DNA from: Arthrobacter sunyaminii
GTDB taxonomy: Bacteria > Actinomycetota > Actinomycetes > Actinomycetales > Micrococcaceae
Assembly: GCF_018866305.1 (NCBI RefSeq)
Contig: NZ_CP076456.1
Location: 1,488,001-1,552,000 of the forward strand
Reading direction: 5' to 3'
DNA length: 64,000 bases
The first letter of the stretch is position 1, and every line of letters begins with the position of its first letter. Positions 43,461 to 53,115 of the stretch are shown here, in pieces. The notes beneath the pieces were generated by a model that worked only from the letters and a program-made list of their open reading frames with translations, had not been told where the DNA came from and made no database searches. Position numbers and translations under genes: made by a program.

Positions 43461-45269
43461 TTACACTTTCTGGCCGCTGTAGATCTCATCCACCACGGCG
43501 GAAAAATCCTTCAGAACCTGGGCGCGCTTGATCTTCATGGACGGCGTCAGGTGTCCGCTGGCTTCGGTGAAGTCAGTCGGGACAATCCGGAACACTTTGA
43601 TGGCTTCGGCCTTGGATACGTGCTTGTTGGCCCGGTCCACCAGCGCCTGGATCTCGGTTTGCAGCTGCTCTGTTTCGCCCGCTGCAGCTGCCGTTGTCCC
43701 GGCCGGCAGCTTGTGCCGTTCCAGCCAGCCCGGCAGGGCCTCCTCGTCCAAGGTGATCAGGGCCGAGATGAAAGGCCGCTGATCGCCCACCAGGACACAC
43801 TGGGAGACAATGGCATCGGCGCGGATTCTGTCTTCCAGCAGCGCCGGAACCACATTCTTCCCGCTGGCGGTGACGATGATTTCCTTTTTGCGTCCGGTGA
43901 TTTTCAGGAAGCCGTCGCTGTCCAGCTGGCCAATGTCACCGGTGTGGAACCAGCCGTCCGTGAAGTTCTCAGCCGTGAGGTCCGGGCGGTTGAAGTAGCC
44001 CTTCATCACGCTGATGCCCTTGGCCAGGATCTCGCCGTCGTCAGCGATGCGTACAGCGTTGCCGGGCAGCGGCGCGCCAACGGTGCCAATCTTGGTTAGC
44101 TTGGGGGTGTTGACGGTTACGGGAGCGGTGGTTTCGGTCAGCCCGTAACCTTCCAGCACCGTCACGCCGATTCCGTGGAAGAAGTGGCCGAGCCGCTCAC
44201 CCAGCGGTGCGCCTCCCGAGATCGCGTACTTGACCTGTCCGCCCATGGCAGTGCGGATCTTTCCGTAGAGCAGCTTGTCGAAGACTGCATGCTTGACCTT
44301 GAGGCTCAGCGGGACCTTGCCGGCTTCCTTTGCCTTGGACCATTCGATGGCCGTCTTGGCTCCGGCATGGAAGATCTTGCCCTTGCCGCCGTCTTCGGCC
44401 TTGAGCATGGAAGAGTTGTAGACCTTCTCGAAGACGCGGGGGACAACCAGCAGGAAGTCCGGCTGGAAGCTCTGCAGGTCAGGAAGCAGGTTTTTCACGT
44501 CCGGGGTATGGCCCACGGTGGCGCCGGCGGTCACGCACAACACTGAGATGAATCGCGCGAACACATGGGCCAGCGGCAGGAACATGATGGTTCGGGCGCC
44601 CTCGCGGCACACCTCGGGCTGGGCGGCGGCGGCGTTGCGGGACAGATTCACGAAGTTGCCGTGCGTCAAGTCGCAGCCCTTGGGCCTGCCCGTGGTTCCG
44701 GAGGTGTAGATGATCGTGGCGGTGTCGTCCAGAGTGGCCTTGGCGCGGCGCGCTTCAAGGTCTTCGTCCGACACCGTTGTTCCGGCCGTCCGGAGCTCAT
44801 CGAGCCCCGGGCCATCGATCTGCCAGACGTTCTTTACAGCGGCCAGATCCTCCTCCACGGCTGCCTGGCGGACCACGTTCTCATGCCGGGGAGCTTCGAC
44901 AACCACGCCCACAGCACCCGAATCGCTAAGAATCCAGGCGACCTGGGACGGTGAGGAAGTCTCGTAAACCGGAACGGAGACCGCCCCGGCAAACCACAGG
45001 GCGAAATCCACCAGTGTCCACTCGTACCGGGTGCGGGCCATGATGCCCACCCTGTCACCCGGCTCAACACCGTAAGCGGCAAACCCCTTGGCCAGTGCCC
45101 GGACATCCTTCAGGAACTCAGTGGCGGTAATGGGGGCCCACGCTCCGTCCGCTCCCGGCACCGAGAACAGGGCCGGATTGGAGGGCTTGGCCGCCTGCTC
45201 CAGCAATAGATCGGTGGTGTTGGACTCCAGCGGAGACTCCACCAGAGGGGGAACACTGTATTCACGCAC
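43461..45269 (-). CDS. Long-chain acyl-CoA synthetase (FadD15-like)
   Basis: A 602-residue AMP-forming ligase activating fatty acids. The motifs are IIYTSGTTGRPKGCDLTHGN (about 190-209), YGLTETTAPVTVN, WFHTGDIGQLDSDGFLKITGRKKEIIVTASGKNV and the C-terminal lysine region. GTG start with AAAGGAG five bases upstream. In M. tuberculosis fadD15 (Rv2187) lies a few genes from the acyltransferase, aroG and pknL homologues seen here, so the order is conserved. Confidence 0.9.
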   Translation of the reverse strand: MREYSVPPLVESPLESNTTDLLLEQAAKPSNPALFSVPGADGAWAPITATEFLKDVRALAKGFAAYGVEPGDRVGIMARTRYEWTLVDFALWFAGAVSVPVYETSSPSQVAWILSDSGAVGVVVEAPRHENVVRQAAVEEDLAAVKNVWQIDGPGLDELRTAGTTVSDEDLEARRAKATLDDTATIIYTSGTTGRPKGCDLTHGNFVNLSRNAAAAQPEVCREGARTIMFLPLAHVFARFISVLCVTAGATVGHTPDVKNLLPDLQSFQPDFLLVVPRVFEKVYNSSMLKAEDGGKGKIFHAGAKTAIEWSKAKEAGKVPLSLKVKHAVFDKLLYGKIRTAMGGQVKYAISGGAPLGERLGHFFHGIGVTVLEGYGLTETTAPVTVNTPKLTKIGTVGAPLPGNAVRIADDGEILAKGISVMKGYFNRPDLTAENFTDGWFHTGDIGQLDSDGFLKITGRKKEIIVTASGKNVVPALLEDRIRADAIVSQCVLVGDQRPFISALITLDEEALPGWLERHKLPAGTTAAAAGETEQLQTEIQALVDRANKHVSKAEAIKVFRIVPTDFTEASGHLTPSMKIKRAQVLKDFSAVVDEIYSGQKV

Positions 45270-45421
45270 GATAGCTCCTTTGATATCCGGCTGCCCCGCG
45301 GACGATTACGCAGACATTACCGAACAGCCTATAACGTGGATCACATTAAGTACCGGACGGTAACTTCTCGAACCAATAACGCTTTCAGAGTGTGGGCAGC
45401 GGCGAATAGAATGGACTATTG

Positions 45422-46492
45422 ATGCCACCCGTAACCCCAGCGCCCGTACCCCGTTCGTCACCCATCCCGTGGCAGCGCCGCGGAACTGAACCTTTTCCCG
45501 CACGCCGGCCCATACGGCTGCCCAACCGGATGCGCCGGCGCGGGCTGGCCATCGGGATCGACATTGGCGGCACCAAAGTTGCCGCCGGCCTCATCGACGG
45601 CGACGGCAGGGTCCTCGCGGAGGCGCGCCGATCAACGCCCGGACAGGATCCGCGGGAAGTCGAGTCGGTCATCGAGGACCTGGTGGCCGAATTGTCTGCC
45701 AACCACCATGTCTGGTCCGTGGGCATCGGTGCTGCAGGCTGGATGGACCTGGCCGGAAGTACAGTACTTTTCAGCCCGCACCTGGCCTGGCGCAACGAGC
45801 CCCTGCGGGAGAACCTCGAACGGCTGCTGCGTCGGCGTGTCTACTTGGTCAACGACGCCGACGGTGCAGCTTGGGCCGAATGGCGGTTCGGATCCGGCCT
45901 GGGGCAGAGCCGGCTGGTCTGTGTCACGCTCGGCACCGGCATAGGCGGCGCAATGATCATGGACGGCCGCCTGGAGCGTGGACGTTTTGGCGTGGCCGGG
46001 GAATTCGGCCACCAAATCATCATGCCCGGGGGACAGCGCTGCGAGTGCGGGAACCGCGGCTGCTGGGAACAGTATGCCTCCGGCAATGCCCTCGGACGTG
46101 AGGCCCGTGAACTGGCAGCGGCCAACTCTCCGGTGGCACAGGAACTGTTGCGTGCCGTGGACGGAAACATCAGCGACATTACCGGCGCCGTGGTCACCAA
46201 AATGGCCCTCGACGGCGATCAGGCATCCGTGGAATTGCTGGAAGAGGTGGGCCAGTGGCTGGGCCTTGGCCTGGCAAACCTGGCTGCTGCCCTGGACCCG
46301 GGGATGTTTGTGGTGGGCGGCGGACTGAGCGCGGCCGGGGACCTCCTGCTGGAGCCTGCCCGGCGGTCCTTTGCCCGAAACCTGACCGGACGGGGGTTCC
46401 GCCCGGCCGCGCGCCTGGAACTGGCAGCCCTGGGGCCCGCTGCAGGAATGATCGGGGCAGCGGACCTGTCGCGGATTGCCGCCCGGCGCTGA
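45422..46492 (+). CDS. ROK-family glucokinase
   Basis: A 356-residue ROK sugar kinase. The N-terminal ATP site is GIDIGGTKVAAGLIDGDG (about 41-58), the central GTGIGGAMIMDG motif and the zinc-binding CECGNRGCWEQYASG follow. About 38 Pro/Arg-rich residues precede the kinase fold. ATG 45422 is preferred; TTG 45419 would sit exactly six bases after TAGAAT, like the leaderless genes here. Glucose is the likely substrate. Confidence 0.88.
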   Translation: MPPVTPAPVPRSSPIPWQRRGTEPFPARRPIRLPNRMRRRGLAIGIDIGGTKVAAGLIDGDGRVLAEARRSTPGQDPREVESVIEDLVAELSANHHVWSVGIGAAGWMDLAGSTVLFSPHLAWRNEPLRENLERLLRRRVYLVNDADGAAWAEWRFGSGLGQSRLVCVTLGTGIGGAMIMDGRLERGRFGVAGEFGHQIIMPGGQRCECGNRGCWEQYASGNALGREARELAAANSPVAQELLRAVDGNISDITGAVVTKMALDGDQASVELLEEVGQWLGLGLANLAAALDPGMFVVGGGLSAAGDLLLEPARRSFARNLTGRGFRPAARLELAALGPAAGMIGAADLSRIAARR

Positions 46493-46539
46493 CGACGGCT
46501 GCCCCGTTCCGGGGTTGGACGCGGCGGCGGGACCGTGTG

Positions 46540-47139
46540 CTAGACGGCTGCGCCGTCGTCGTCGTGGTGCTGGGGCAGCCGGAAGAGCAGATAACCGGCC
46601 GCAGCCACAAAGAGCACGATCACGCCCAGAATCACGGCCACCGGCGCACCCCGCCAGAACATGGCAAACAGCAGCAGCAGGATCGGTCCGCCGAGCGCAC
46701 CCGTCCAGGCCAGGACCACCAGCGGCTCACCCGTGCTGAACGGCGGCGGTTCCGGCGGCACAAACTCACCCTCGGATTCGAGTTCCTCCGGTTCGTCGTA
46801 GTCGCGCGGCCCCCGGGGAGGAACTGTCCGGAAAGGCTGGTTTTCGAAAATGGCGCGCGTGCGCTCCGCGGCGGACCGGGGAACCGGACCGCCGCCGGCA
46901 CCGTCGGCAGCAGCCGGGCCGCTGTCTGCTTCACCGAGGCCGCTGGTTCCCCCTGTGTCGTGTCTGTCCCCGGCAGCCGGTTCATCCTTCGGTCCGTCTA
47001 CGCCTGCTGCTCCGGGAGGACTGGGCGCAGACCGTCCACCGTGGGTTTCATCGGCCGGCATGTTCTGCAGCCGCGAAACGAGGTCAAGCCAAACCGCCTC
47101 GTCGGTGGATTCGTTGCGCTCCGGTTCACGTTCTTTCAT
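46540..47139 (-). CDS. Hypothetical protein with acidic, disordered N-terminus and two membrane segments
   Basis: A 199-residue protein. Residues 1-140 are rich in Pro/Gly/Asp/Glu and look disordered; two hydrophobic segments follow (about 145-163 VLAWTGALGGPILLLLF, and 167-187 VAVILGVIVLFVAAAG), ending in HHDDDGAAV. No known domain. Its ATG overlaps the hydrolase stop (ATGA), so it is made together with the gene upstream at 47136. Confidence 0.7.
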   Translation of the reverse strand: MKEREPERNESTDEAVWLDLVSRLQNMPADETHGGRSAPSPPGAAGVDGPKDEPAAGDRHDTGGTSGLGEADSGPAAADGAGGGPVPRSAAERTRAIFENQPFRTVPPRGPRDYDEPEELESEGEFVPPEPPPFSTGEPLVVLAWTGALGGPILLLLFAMFWRGAPVAVILGVIVLFVAAAGYLLFRLPQHHDDDGAAV

Positions 47140-47897
47140 GCTGCAGCACCTGCGCTGATTCTTTGGATGAACTGGTGGGAACGGTCAAAAATTAAGGGTG
47201 CATCGTGGTCCATGGTGGCCACATGGTAGCTGTTTTCCAAGGGAACCACCTCCAAACCGCTGCCAAGATGCCGGCGAAGAACATCCATGCTGGATTCCGG
47301 GACCACCGGGTCCACTGCGGAACGAAAGACAATGACCGGCGCGGTAATCCTCGGCAGGGACGCCGTCGTGTCCCTGAACAGCCGCATCAGCTGGTGGACG
47401 CCGCCCACGGGGGTCCGCGAGTACGCGCCCTCGTCCTGGCCCGCGAGCTTGATGTTGTTGCCAATGGCAGGCACGGACCGCAGTACATATTTGAGCAGTC
47501 CGGAGTACCGCGCCCGCGGATCATCAATGGTCAGGCCCGGATTCACCACCGCCACCCCGGCCACCGGGCGGTGGGCAGCGAGCCGCAGGGCGAGCGTTCC
47601 GCCCATTGACAGCCCGGCGGCAACAACGCGGTCAGTGCGGCCGGCAAGCTGCTGATAAGCGCCGTCGTAGCTTTCATACCAGCGCTCCCAGGGGGTGCGT
47701 GCCAGATCCTGCCAGGTGGTTCCGTGCCCGGGGAGGAGGGGAAGGCTCACTGCGTACCCCTGGTCCGCAAGGTGCCGTGCCCAAGCCGCCATGCTGACCG
47801 GAGAGCCGGTGAACCCATGGCTCAGGAGAACACCTGTGGCGGCGTTTGCGCCTTGCCCGTCGCTGGAAAAGGCGGCTGCGCCCGGTGGGGAAGTCAT
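47136..47897 (-). CDS. Alpha/beta hydrolase (carboxylesterase/monoacylglycerol lipase type)
   Basis: A 253-residue serine hydrolase. HGFTGSP forms the oxyanion loop (about 26-32), the nucleophile Ser is in GLSMGG (about 99-104), with Asp in RSAVDPVVP and His in ENSYHVATMDHD. Close to EstA/monoacylglycerol lipases that cleave short acyl esters. Start ATG 47897 is chosen over the longer frame. Neighbour to an acyltransferase gene, divergent, suggesting a role in lipid turnover. Confidence 0.88.
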   Translation of the reverse strand: MTSPPGAAAFSSDGQGANAATGVLLSHGFTGSPVSMAAWARHLADQGYAVSLPLLPGHGTTWQDLARTPWERWYESYDGAYQQLAGRTDRVVAAGLSMGGTLALRLAAHRPVAGVAVVNPGLTIDDPRARYSGLLKYVLRSVPAIGNNIKLAGQDEGAYSRTPVGGVHQLMRLFRDTTASLPRITAPVIVFRSAVDPVVPESSMDVLRRHLGSGLEVVPLENSYHVATMDHDAPLIFDRSHQFIQRISAGAAA

Positions 47898-48063
47898 ATC
47901 TCTATGGTTGCATCCGGGACCGGCTTTTCCACCCCTGCAGCGCTCAAAGTTGCGCCGCGTCCGAGTGCCTAAATACAGCCGGGGCAAGTGGGCGCATAGA
48001 GTAGGAGGTGGGAAACCAAACCGGGTCCCTGATTTGTTATGTCCGGACGGGAGAGCTGGCTAC

Positions 48064-49134
48064 GTGTTCTATTGGGTGATGAAGACCATTTTCATCGGGC
48101 CGGTGGTCAATCTGCTCTTCAGGCCCTGGGTCAAAGGCATGGACAACGTGCCCGAAACAGGGCCGGCTGTACTGGTGAGCAACCACCTGTCCTTCTCCGA
48201 TTCGATCTTCCTGCCGCTTGCGGTGCCGCGCCCCGTGAGTTTTCTGGCCAAGTCCGAGTACTTCACCGGGAAGGGACTCAAGGGCAAGCTCACCGCCGCC
48301 TTCTTCCGGCTCACCAATCAGCTGCCGATGGACCGATCCGGCGGTGCCGCATCGGCAAGTTCCCTGAACGCCGGCGTGGACGTGCTGGAGAACGGCGGTC
48401 TTTTGGGCATCTATCCCGAGGGAACGCGCAGCCCTGACGGCCGGCTGTACCGCGGCAAGACCGGGGTGGCCAAGCTGGTGTTGAAGACCGGTGTGCCGGT
48501 GATTCCCGTCGCCATGATCGGAACGGACAAGGTCCAGCCGATCGGCCGAAAGATCCCCAATATCCGCCGCATTGGCATCATTGTGGGCGAGCCGCTGGAT
48601 TTCTCCCGGTACGCGGGTATGGAGAATGACCGGTTTATCCAGCGTTCTGTGACTGACGAGATCATGTACGAACTGATGCGGCTTTCGGGTCAGGAATACG
48701 TGGATGTGTATGCCAGCACCATGAAGGAAAAGCAGGCTGCTGCACGCAAGGTCTCCAAGGGGTCCGAAGCGCGCAGCGCGGCGGTGCGCCTGCCTGGAAG
48801 CGACCACGGCGCAACGCGTTCCGGTGAGGCCGGCGCTGGCAACGGAACGGCTGCACCGCAGCCGGTTCAGCCCGGAGGCCGTTCCCGCCCTGCGACGCCG
48901 GCAACTGCTGCGGCGCCGGTCCCGGCAGCCGCAGACATGGGCGGCGATGCCAGCGTCGACGGCGAAGGCAGCCCCGCGGCACCGGCAGCCGGGCAGGAGA
49001 AGACTGCAGCCGTACCGCCGCCCACGCGGCGATCACTTCGGAAACCAGGCACGGTCACCACGATCGGCCGCCGGAAAACGCCGCCGGCGGACGCCGGCAT
49101 CGAACCCGAGGACACTGAGCCGCACAGCGCCTGA
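48064..49134 (+). CDS. 1-acyl-sn-glycerol-3-phosphate acyltransferase family protein
   Basis: A 356-residue PlsC-family protein. A hydrophobic start (FYWVMKTIFIGPVVNLLF) is followed by the catalytic NHLSFSDSIF (HX4D) near residue 41 and the glycerol-phosphate site IYPEGTRSPDGRLYRGKTG near 116. Beyond about 230, the tail is Ala/Pro/Gly-rich, low complexity and unlike the family, ending at ETEPHSA-type residues. GTG 48064 is chosen with GGGAG ten bases upstream; ATG 48079 is the alternative. Confidence 0.85.
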   Translation: MFYWVMKTIFIGPVVNLLFRPWVKGMDNVPETGPAVLVSNHLSFSDSIFLPLAVPRPVSFLAKSEYFTGKGLKGKLTAAFFRLTNQLPMDRSGGAASASSLNAGVDVLENGGLLGIYPEGTRSPDGRLYRGKTGVAKLVLKTGVPVIPVAMIGTDKVQPIGRKIPNIRRIGIIVGEPLDFSRYAGMENDRFIQRSVTDEIMYELMRLSGQEYVDVYASTMKEKQAAARKVSKGSEARSAAVRLPGSDHGATRSGEAGAGNGTAAPQPVQPGGRSRPATPATAAAPVPAAADMGGDASVDGEGSPAAPAAGQEKTAAVPPPTRRSLRKPGTVTTIGRRKTPPADAGIEPEDTEPHSA

Positions 49135-49135
49135 G

Positions 49136-49180
49136 ACCTGCCGGGGCGGAGCGCGCGCCCGGCCGCCCGGCCCGGCAGGT
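49136..49180 (+). terminator. Possible terminator after the acyltransferase gene
   Basis: ACCTGCCGGG (49136-49145) pairs with CCCGGCAGGT (49171-49180) over a GC-rich inner region. No T-run. Confidence 0.45.
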
Positions 49181-49311
49181 AGCTAGCCGGCGTGCAGCGG
49201 CCCGGACGGGTCCGGCGGATGAGGTAGCCGGCGGCGGAACAATATTGCGTCGAAGCCTCGCAAGGTTACGCCCGCAGGTTGAACACTTCTGCCCGGGCGG
49301 CGTCCAGACAG

Positions 49312-49317
49312 TACCCT
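49312..49317 (+). promoter_or_regulatory. -10 element ahead of aroG, leaderless type
   Basis: TACCCT lies seven bases before the GTG start at 49325 and no ribosome-binding site is present. Confidence 0.5.
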
Positions 49318-49324
49318 TAAAGGC

Positions 49325-50719
49325 GTGACCTACACTCCAGTTGACAACGCAGTAGATTCCTCCTCCGCAGCACGGCAGGGTGCGGCGGACTATCCGGGCT
49401 TGGATGACTGGCGGTCGTTGCCGATCGCACAGCAGCCTTCTTGGCGCGATCACCCGGGTTATGACGCAGCCATTGCCGAACTGTCCATGGTGCCTCCGCT
49501 GGTGTTCGCGGGCGAAGTGGACATTCTCCGTGACCGTTTGGCGGCAGCGGCCCAGGGCAAAGCCTTCCTGCTCCAGGGCGGAGACTGCGCGGAGACCTTC
49601 GACGGTGCCACCGCAGACAAGATCAGTGCCCGGGTGAAGACCATCCTGCAAATGGCGGTTGTCCTCACCTACGGAGCATCCCTTCCGGTGATTAAAATGG
49701 GACGGATGGCAGGGCAGTTTGCCAAGCCTCGCTCGTCGAACGATGAGACGAGGGCGGGACAGACCCTGCCGGCGTACCGCGGTGACATGGTGAACGGGTA
49801 CGACTTCACCCCCGAATCCCGTGAGCACAACCCTGCGCGCATGGTGCGCGCTTACCATACGTCCGCTTCCACGCTTAACCTGATCCGTGCCTTTACCCAG
49901 GGCGGATTTGCTGACCTGCGTCTGGTGCACCACTGGAACAAGGGATTCACTTCCAACCCCGCGCATTCGCGCTATGAATCGCTGGCCCGCGAGATTGACC
50001 GCGCGGTTCGGTTCATGGATGCCTGCGGAGCGGATTTCGAGGCGCTGAAGCGCGTCGAGTTCTTCGCCAGCCACGAAGCGCTCCTGCTGGATTACGAGCG
50101 GGCACTGACCCGGATCGATTCCCGCACCGGCCGTCCGTACGATACTTCGGGCCACTTCCTGTGGATCGGAGAACGCACCCGCGATCTCGACTCCGCCCAC
50201 GTGGATTTCCTCTCCAAGGTGCGCAACCCCATTGGCGTGAAGCTGGGCCCGAACACCAAGCCCGAGGATGCCCTTGCCCTGATCGACAAGCTTGATCCGG
50301 AACGTGAGCCGGGCCGCCTGACGTTTATCACCCGCATGGGGGCGCAGAACATCCGCGAGAAGCTTCCTCCGCTGGTGGAACGGGTCACCGCTTCCGGAGC
50401 CCAGGTCCTGTGGGTAACGGACCCGATGCACGGCAATACTGTCACGTCACCCAACGGATACAAGACCCGGAACTTCGACGACGTGATGGACGAGGTCCGC
50501 GGCTTCTTCGAGGTGCACAGTTCGCTGGGGACCTTCCCCGGCGGTCTGCATGTGGAGATGACGGGCGACGACGTGGCTGAGTGCCTGGGCGGCGCGGATC
50601 CCGTTGACCAGGAAGCTTTCCTCGAAGGCTACGAGTCTGTGTGTGACCCGCGGCTGAACCACATGCAGTCCCTGGAAATGGCGTTCCTCGTTGCCGGTGC
50701 CCTGTCCCGCAAGGATTAG
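49325..50719 (+). CDS. aroG: Class II DAHP synthase
   Basis: A 464-residue 3-deoxy-D-arabino-heptulosonate 7-phosphate synthase, first enzyme of the shikimate pathway. The class II signatures include LLQGGDCAETFDG (metal-binding Cys), KMGRMAGQFAKPRS, HFLWIGERTRD, GVKLGPNT and WVTDPMHGNT. GTG start with no ribosome site. Its position close to a PknL-type kinase matches M. tuberculosis (Rv2178c and Rv2176). Confidence 0.95.
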   Translation: MTYTPVDNAVDSSSAARQGAADYPGLDDWRSLPIAQQPSWRDHPGYDAAIAELSMVPPLVFAGEVDILRDRLAAAAQGKAFLLQGGDCAETFDGATADKISARVKTILQMAVVLTYGASLPVIKMGRMAGQFAKPRSSNDETRAGQTLPAYRGDMVNGYDFTPESREHNPARMVRAYHTSASTLNLIRAFTQGGFADLRLVHHWNKGFTSNPAHSRYESLAREIDRAVRFMDACGADFEALKRVEFFASHEALLLDYERALTRIDSRTGRPYDTSGHFLWIGERTRDLDSAHVDFLSKVRNPIGVKLGPNTKPEDALALIDKLDPEREPGRLTFITRMGAQNIREKLPPLVERVTASGAQVLWVTDPMHGNTVTSPNGYKTRNFDDVMDEVRGFFEVHSSLGTFPGGLHVEMTGDDVAECLGGADPVDQEAFLEGYESVCDPRLNHMQSLEMAFLVAGALSRKD

Positions 50720-50771
50720 CCTGTCCGGCAAGGACTAACAGCTGACGGCTCTTCACGGCACGGGTAGTCCT

Positions 50772-50823
50772 TACCAGCGCAAAAAGTGCACGCCCTGCGG
50801 GGCGTGCACTTTTTGCGCTGGTA
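50772..50823. terminator. Perfect 24-bp bidirectional terminator
   Basis: TACCAGCGCAAAAAGTGCACGCCC and its exact complement around TGCG, with internal A5/T5 tracts giving both strands a U-run. It lies between the convergent aroG and pknL-like genes. Confidence 0.93.
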
Positions 50824-50855
50824 CGAAGGTTCAGCTGAGCGCAGCCGCCGCGGTC

Positions 50856-53036
50856 CTAAACCACGCGCAGCGTAATGATCGAACCCTCCGGCGCCATGGA
50901 TCCGCCGCTGGGATCCTGCGACTGGACGATGCCCAGCAGCCCGCCCAGCAGTTCACTGATCTGCACCTGGAAGCCCAGGTCCTCCAATTGTGCCCGTGCG
51001 GTGTCGGGGGACTGGCGCACCACGTTCGGAACCTGCACCATCACCGGACCCTTGGACACGGTTAGCGTCACGGTGGAGCCGCGGTCCACAAGTCCCGAGG
51101 CCGGAGCCTGCACGGCGACGGACCCGTCCGGGATGTCCCGGCTGTTCACCCGATCGGGAAGCACCTCCGCGGTGAGCCCGGCATCTTCCAGGAGCTGGAT
51201 GGCCTCATCCTCGGTTTTCCCGACCACTGAGGGAACTTCCACCGGAGCAGGGCCGAGGGAGACAACTACGTTGACGGCCGTGTCCCGCCGCAGCTGCGTG
51301 TCGGGAGCAGGGAACTGGCTGATGACCTTCCCGGCATCGACCGATTCACTGTGTTCTTCAGTGACTGCTCCCACCGTGAGTCCGGCGTCCGTGATGTTCT
51401 TGGTGGCCGCCTCCAAGGTGCGCTGCACCACGTTGGGTACATCGAACAACTCCGGTCCCTTGCTGATGAGCAGGGTCACCGGCTGGTAGCGCCGGACTTC
51501 CGCCGGGGCATCCGGATCCGTTCCCACGGCAAGTCCGGCCGCAACAATTTCGTCATGGATCTCGCTGGTGGAGTATTTGAGCCCCTCACCGCTGAGCAGG
51601 GCTCCGGCGGCTTCCCGCGAAACGTTGGCTACGTCAGGGACAGCGACGACGGCGCCCGGGCCGCGGCCAAAGAACCAGCCGGTAAAGACGGCTGCAGCGA
51701 TGAGCAGCACAGCCAGCACGACCAGAAGCGCGCCGCGGCGGCGGGGACGTCCGCGGCGCAGCGACACCTCGGGCCGATGCGCGTCGCGGCTGCTCTGACG
51801 CTGTGAAGCTTTGAATTCCCGGCGGGCCTGTCTCCGTTCGGCGCGGCTTCCGGCCGCGGCACGCTGCGGGGATCCGTCGTCTTCCGGTTCGTATTCGTCC
51901 GTTCCGCCCCTGCCATCCGGACCGGAGTCCCCTCGGCTGCCGGCAGGAAACACCGTGGTCTGGTTCCCGCTGCGGGAAATGACCTCAGTGGGATACGCGC
52001 CGGCGCCGCCGGATGCCTGAGCGGATGGTGAAACGATCTCGGTGGCTCCGGCGGGGGGACGCGGCAGAGCGGTGGTGGCGTCCGGGTCGGAAACCCCGGA
52101 GGCGCCGGATCCGGACGGAATTTGGCCGGTTGCACGGTCGTGGTCAGCACTGATCCGAGGATCGGGGTCCGGGCACTGGAAATCCAGCTGGGCGTCGCTC
52201 AGCGAGGTCCGGATGTGGCGGAGCTCGCCCAGCAGGGCCCTGCCGTTCACCGGCCGGTTGTCCGGGTCAGGGGCTGTGCACCACTGGACCAGCTCGTCCA
52301 GGTCAGCGGCCAGCCCCGGACAGGATTCCGACGGAGCGGGAACCGTGGAGTGGACGTGCTGGAAGGCAACCTGGATGGGGACTGTGCCGGTGAAAGGCTG
52401 GACGCCGGTGAGCATCTCGTACAGCATGATGCCGGCTGAATACACATCGCTGCGTTCATCTGCGCCGGTACCCGTGACGAGCTCGGGGGCCAGATAGGCG
52501 ACCGTTCCCACCAAAGTGCCGGTGTTGGTGCTGGTGGACACCGCCCGGGCCAGGCCAAAGTCGGCAATTTTGATGCTGCCGTTGTCCGCCAGCAGGACAT
52601 TCTCCGGTTTTACATCCCGGTGGATCAGCCCGGCGTCGTGGGCGGCTGCCAGTCCGTCAACCACTGCGTCGAGCAGGGCGAGGGCCAGCCGGGGGGAGAG
52701 CCGTGTCCTGGTTTCCAGCAGTTCGCGCAGGGTTTTGCCCGGCACGTACTCCATCACCAGGTAAGCAAGGTTTTCCGCAAAACCCTGGTCCAGGACGCCG
52801 ACGACGTGGGGGTGGGACAGGCGTGCGGCGGACTTTGCCTCCCGCTCAAAGCGGTCCAGGAAACCCCGGTCCGCAGCCAGATGCGGGTACAGGACCTTCA
52901 ACGCAACATTGCGGTCCAGCCGCAGGTCAGTGGCCAGATAGACCGTGGACATGCCGCCGCGGGCAATACGGGACAGCACCCGGTAGCGGTCATCCACTAC
53001 GGTGCCGACAAGGGGATCATTCACGGATTCATGCAC
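50856..53036 (-). CDS. pknL: Ser/Thr protein kinase, PknL-like, with four PASTA domains
   Basis: A 726-residue membrane kinase. Kinase domain: Gly loop IARGGMST (24-31), Lys47 in VALKVL, HRD 139-141, DFG 159-161 and a Thr-rich activation loop STSTNTGT (167-174). A linker rich in Ser/Pro/Arg leads to one membrane segment (LLVVLAVLLIAAAVFTGWFF) and four PASTA repeats starting VAVPDV, FDVPNV, VEVPSV and VQVPNV. The extracellular PASTA domains probably bind peptidoglycan or lipid II. GTG start with a leaderless-type promoter; in M. tuberculosis PknL has no PASTA domains, so this gene may combine PknL position with PknB architecture. Confidence 0.9.
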   Translation of the reverse strand: MHESVNDPLVGTVVDDRYRVLSRIARGGMSTVYLATDLRLDRNVALKVLYPHLAADRGFLDRFEREAKSAARLSHPHVVGVLDQGFAENLAYLVMEYVPGKTLRELLETRTRLSPRLALALLDAVVDGLAAAHDAGLIHRDVKPENVLLADNGSIKIADFGLARAVSTSTNTGTLVGTVAYLAPELVTGTGADERSDVYSAGIMLYEMLTGVQPFTGTVPIQVAFQHVHSTVPAPSESCPGLAADLDELVQWCTAPDPDNRPVNGRALLGELRHIRTSLSDAQLDFQCPDPDPRISADHDRATGQIPSGSGASGVSDPDATTALPRPPAGATEIVSPSAQASGGAGAYPTEVISRSGNQTTVFPAGSRGDSGPDGRGGTDEYEPEDDGSPQRAAAGSRAERRQARREFKASQRQSSRDAHRPEVSLRRGRPRRRGALLVVLAVLLIAAAVFTGWFFGRGPGAVVAVPDVANVSREAAGALLSGEGLKYSTSEIHDEIVAAGLAVGTDPDAPAEVRRYQPVTLLISKGPELFDVPNVVQRTLEAATKNITDAGLTVGAVTEEHSESVDAGKVISQFPAPDTQLRRDTAVNVVVSLGPAPVEVPSVVGKTEDEAIQLLEDAGLTAEVLPDRVNSRDIPDGSVAVQAPASGLVDRGSTVTLTVSKGPVMVQVPNVVRQSPDTARAQLEDLGFQVQISELLGGLLGIVQSQDPSGGSMAPEGSIITLRVV

Positions 53037-53042
53037 TCTTTG

Positions 53043-53048
53043 ATCCTA
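53043..53048 (-). promoter_or_regulatory. -10 element of a leaderless pknL-like transcript
   Basis: TAGGAT on the minus strand, six bases before the GTG start. It lies immediately downstream of the terminator of the LysM gene, giving the kinase its own promoter. Confidence 0.55.
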
Positions 53049-53060
53049 CGTGTGCGAAAG

Positions 53061-53096
53061 GGCAGGGGCCGGATCGACACCGATCCGGCCCCTGCC
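53061..53096 (-). terminator. Terminator of the LysM transglycosylase gene
   Basis: A perfect 16-bp stem (53061-53076 with 53081-53096) and 4-base loop, 20 bases past the stop on the minus strand. Confidence 0.85.
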
Positions 53097-53115
53097 CTGC
53101 GTGGTGTCAGGCCTG

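Noticed and set aside
47695..48063. Upstream extension of the acyltransferase gene
   Set aside because: Overlaps the oppositely transcribed hydrolase gene and precedes the membrane start of the PlsC domain; no conserved residues.
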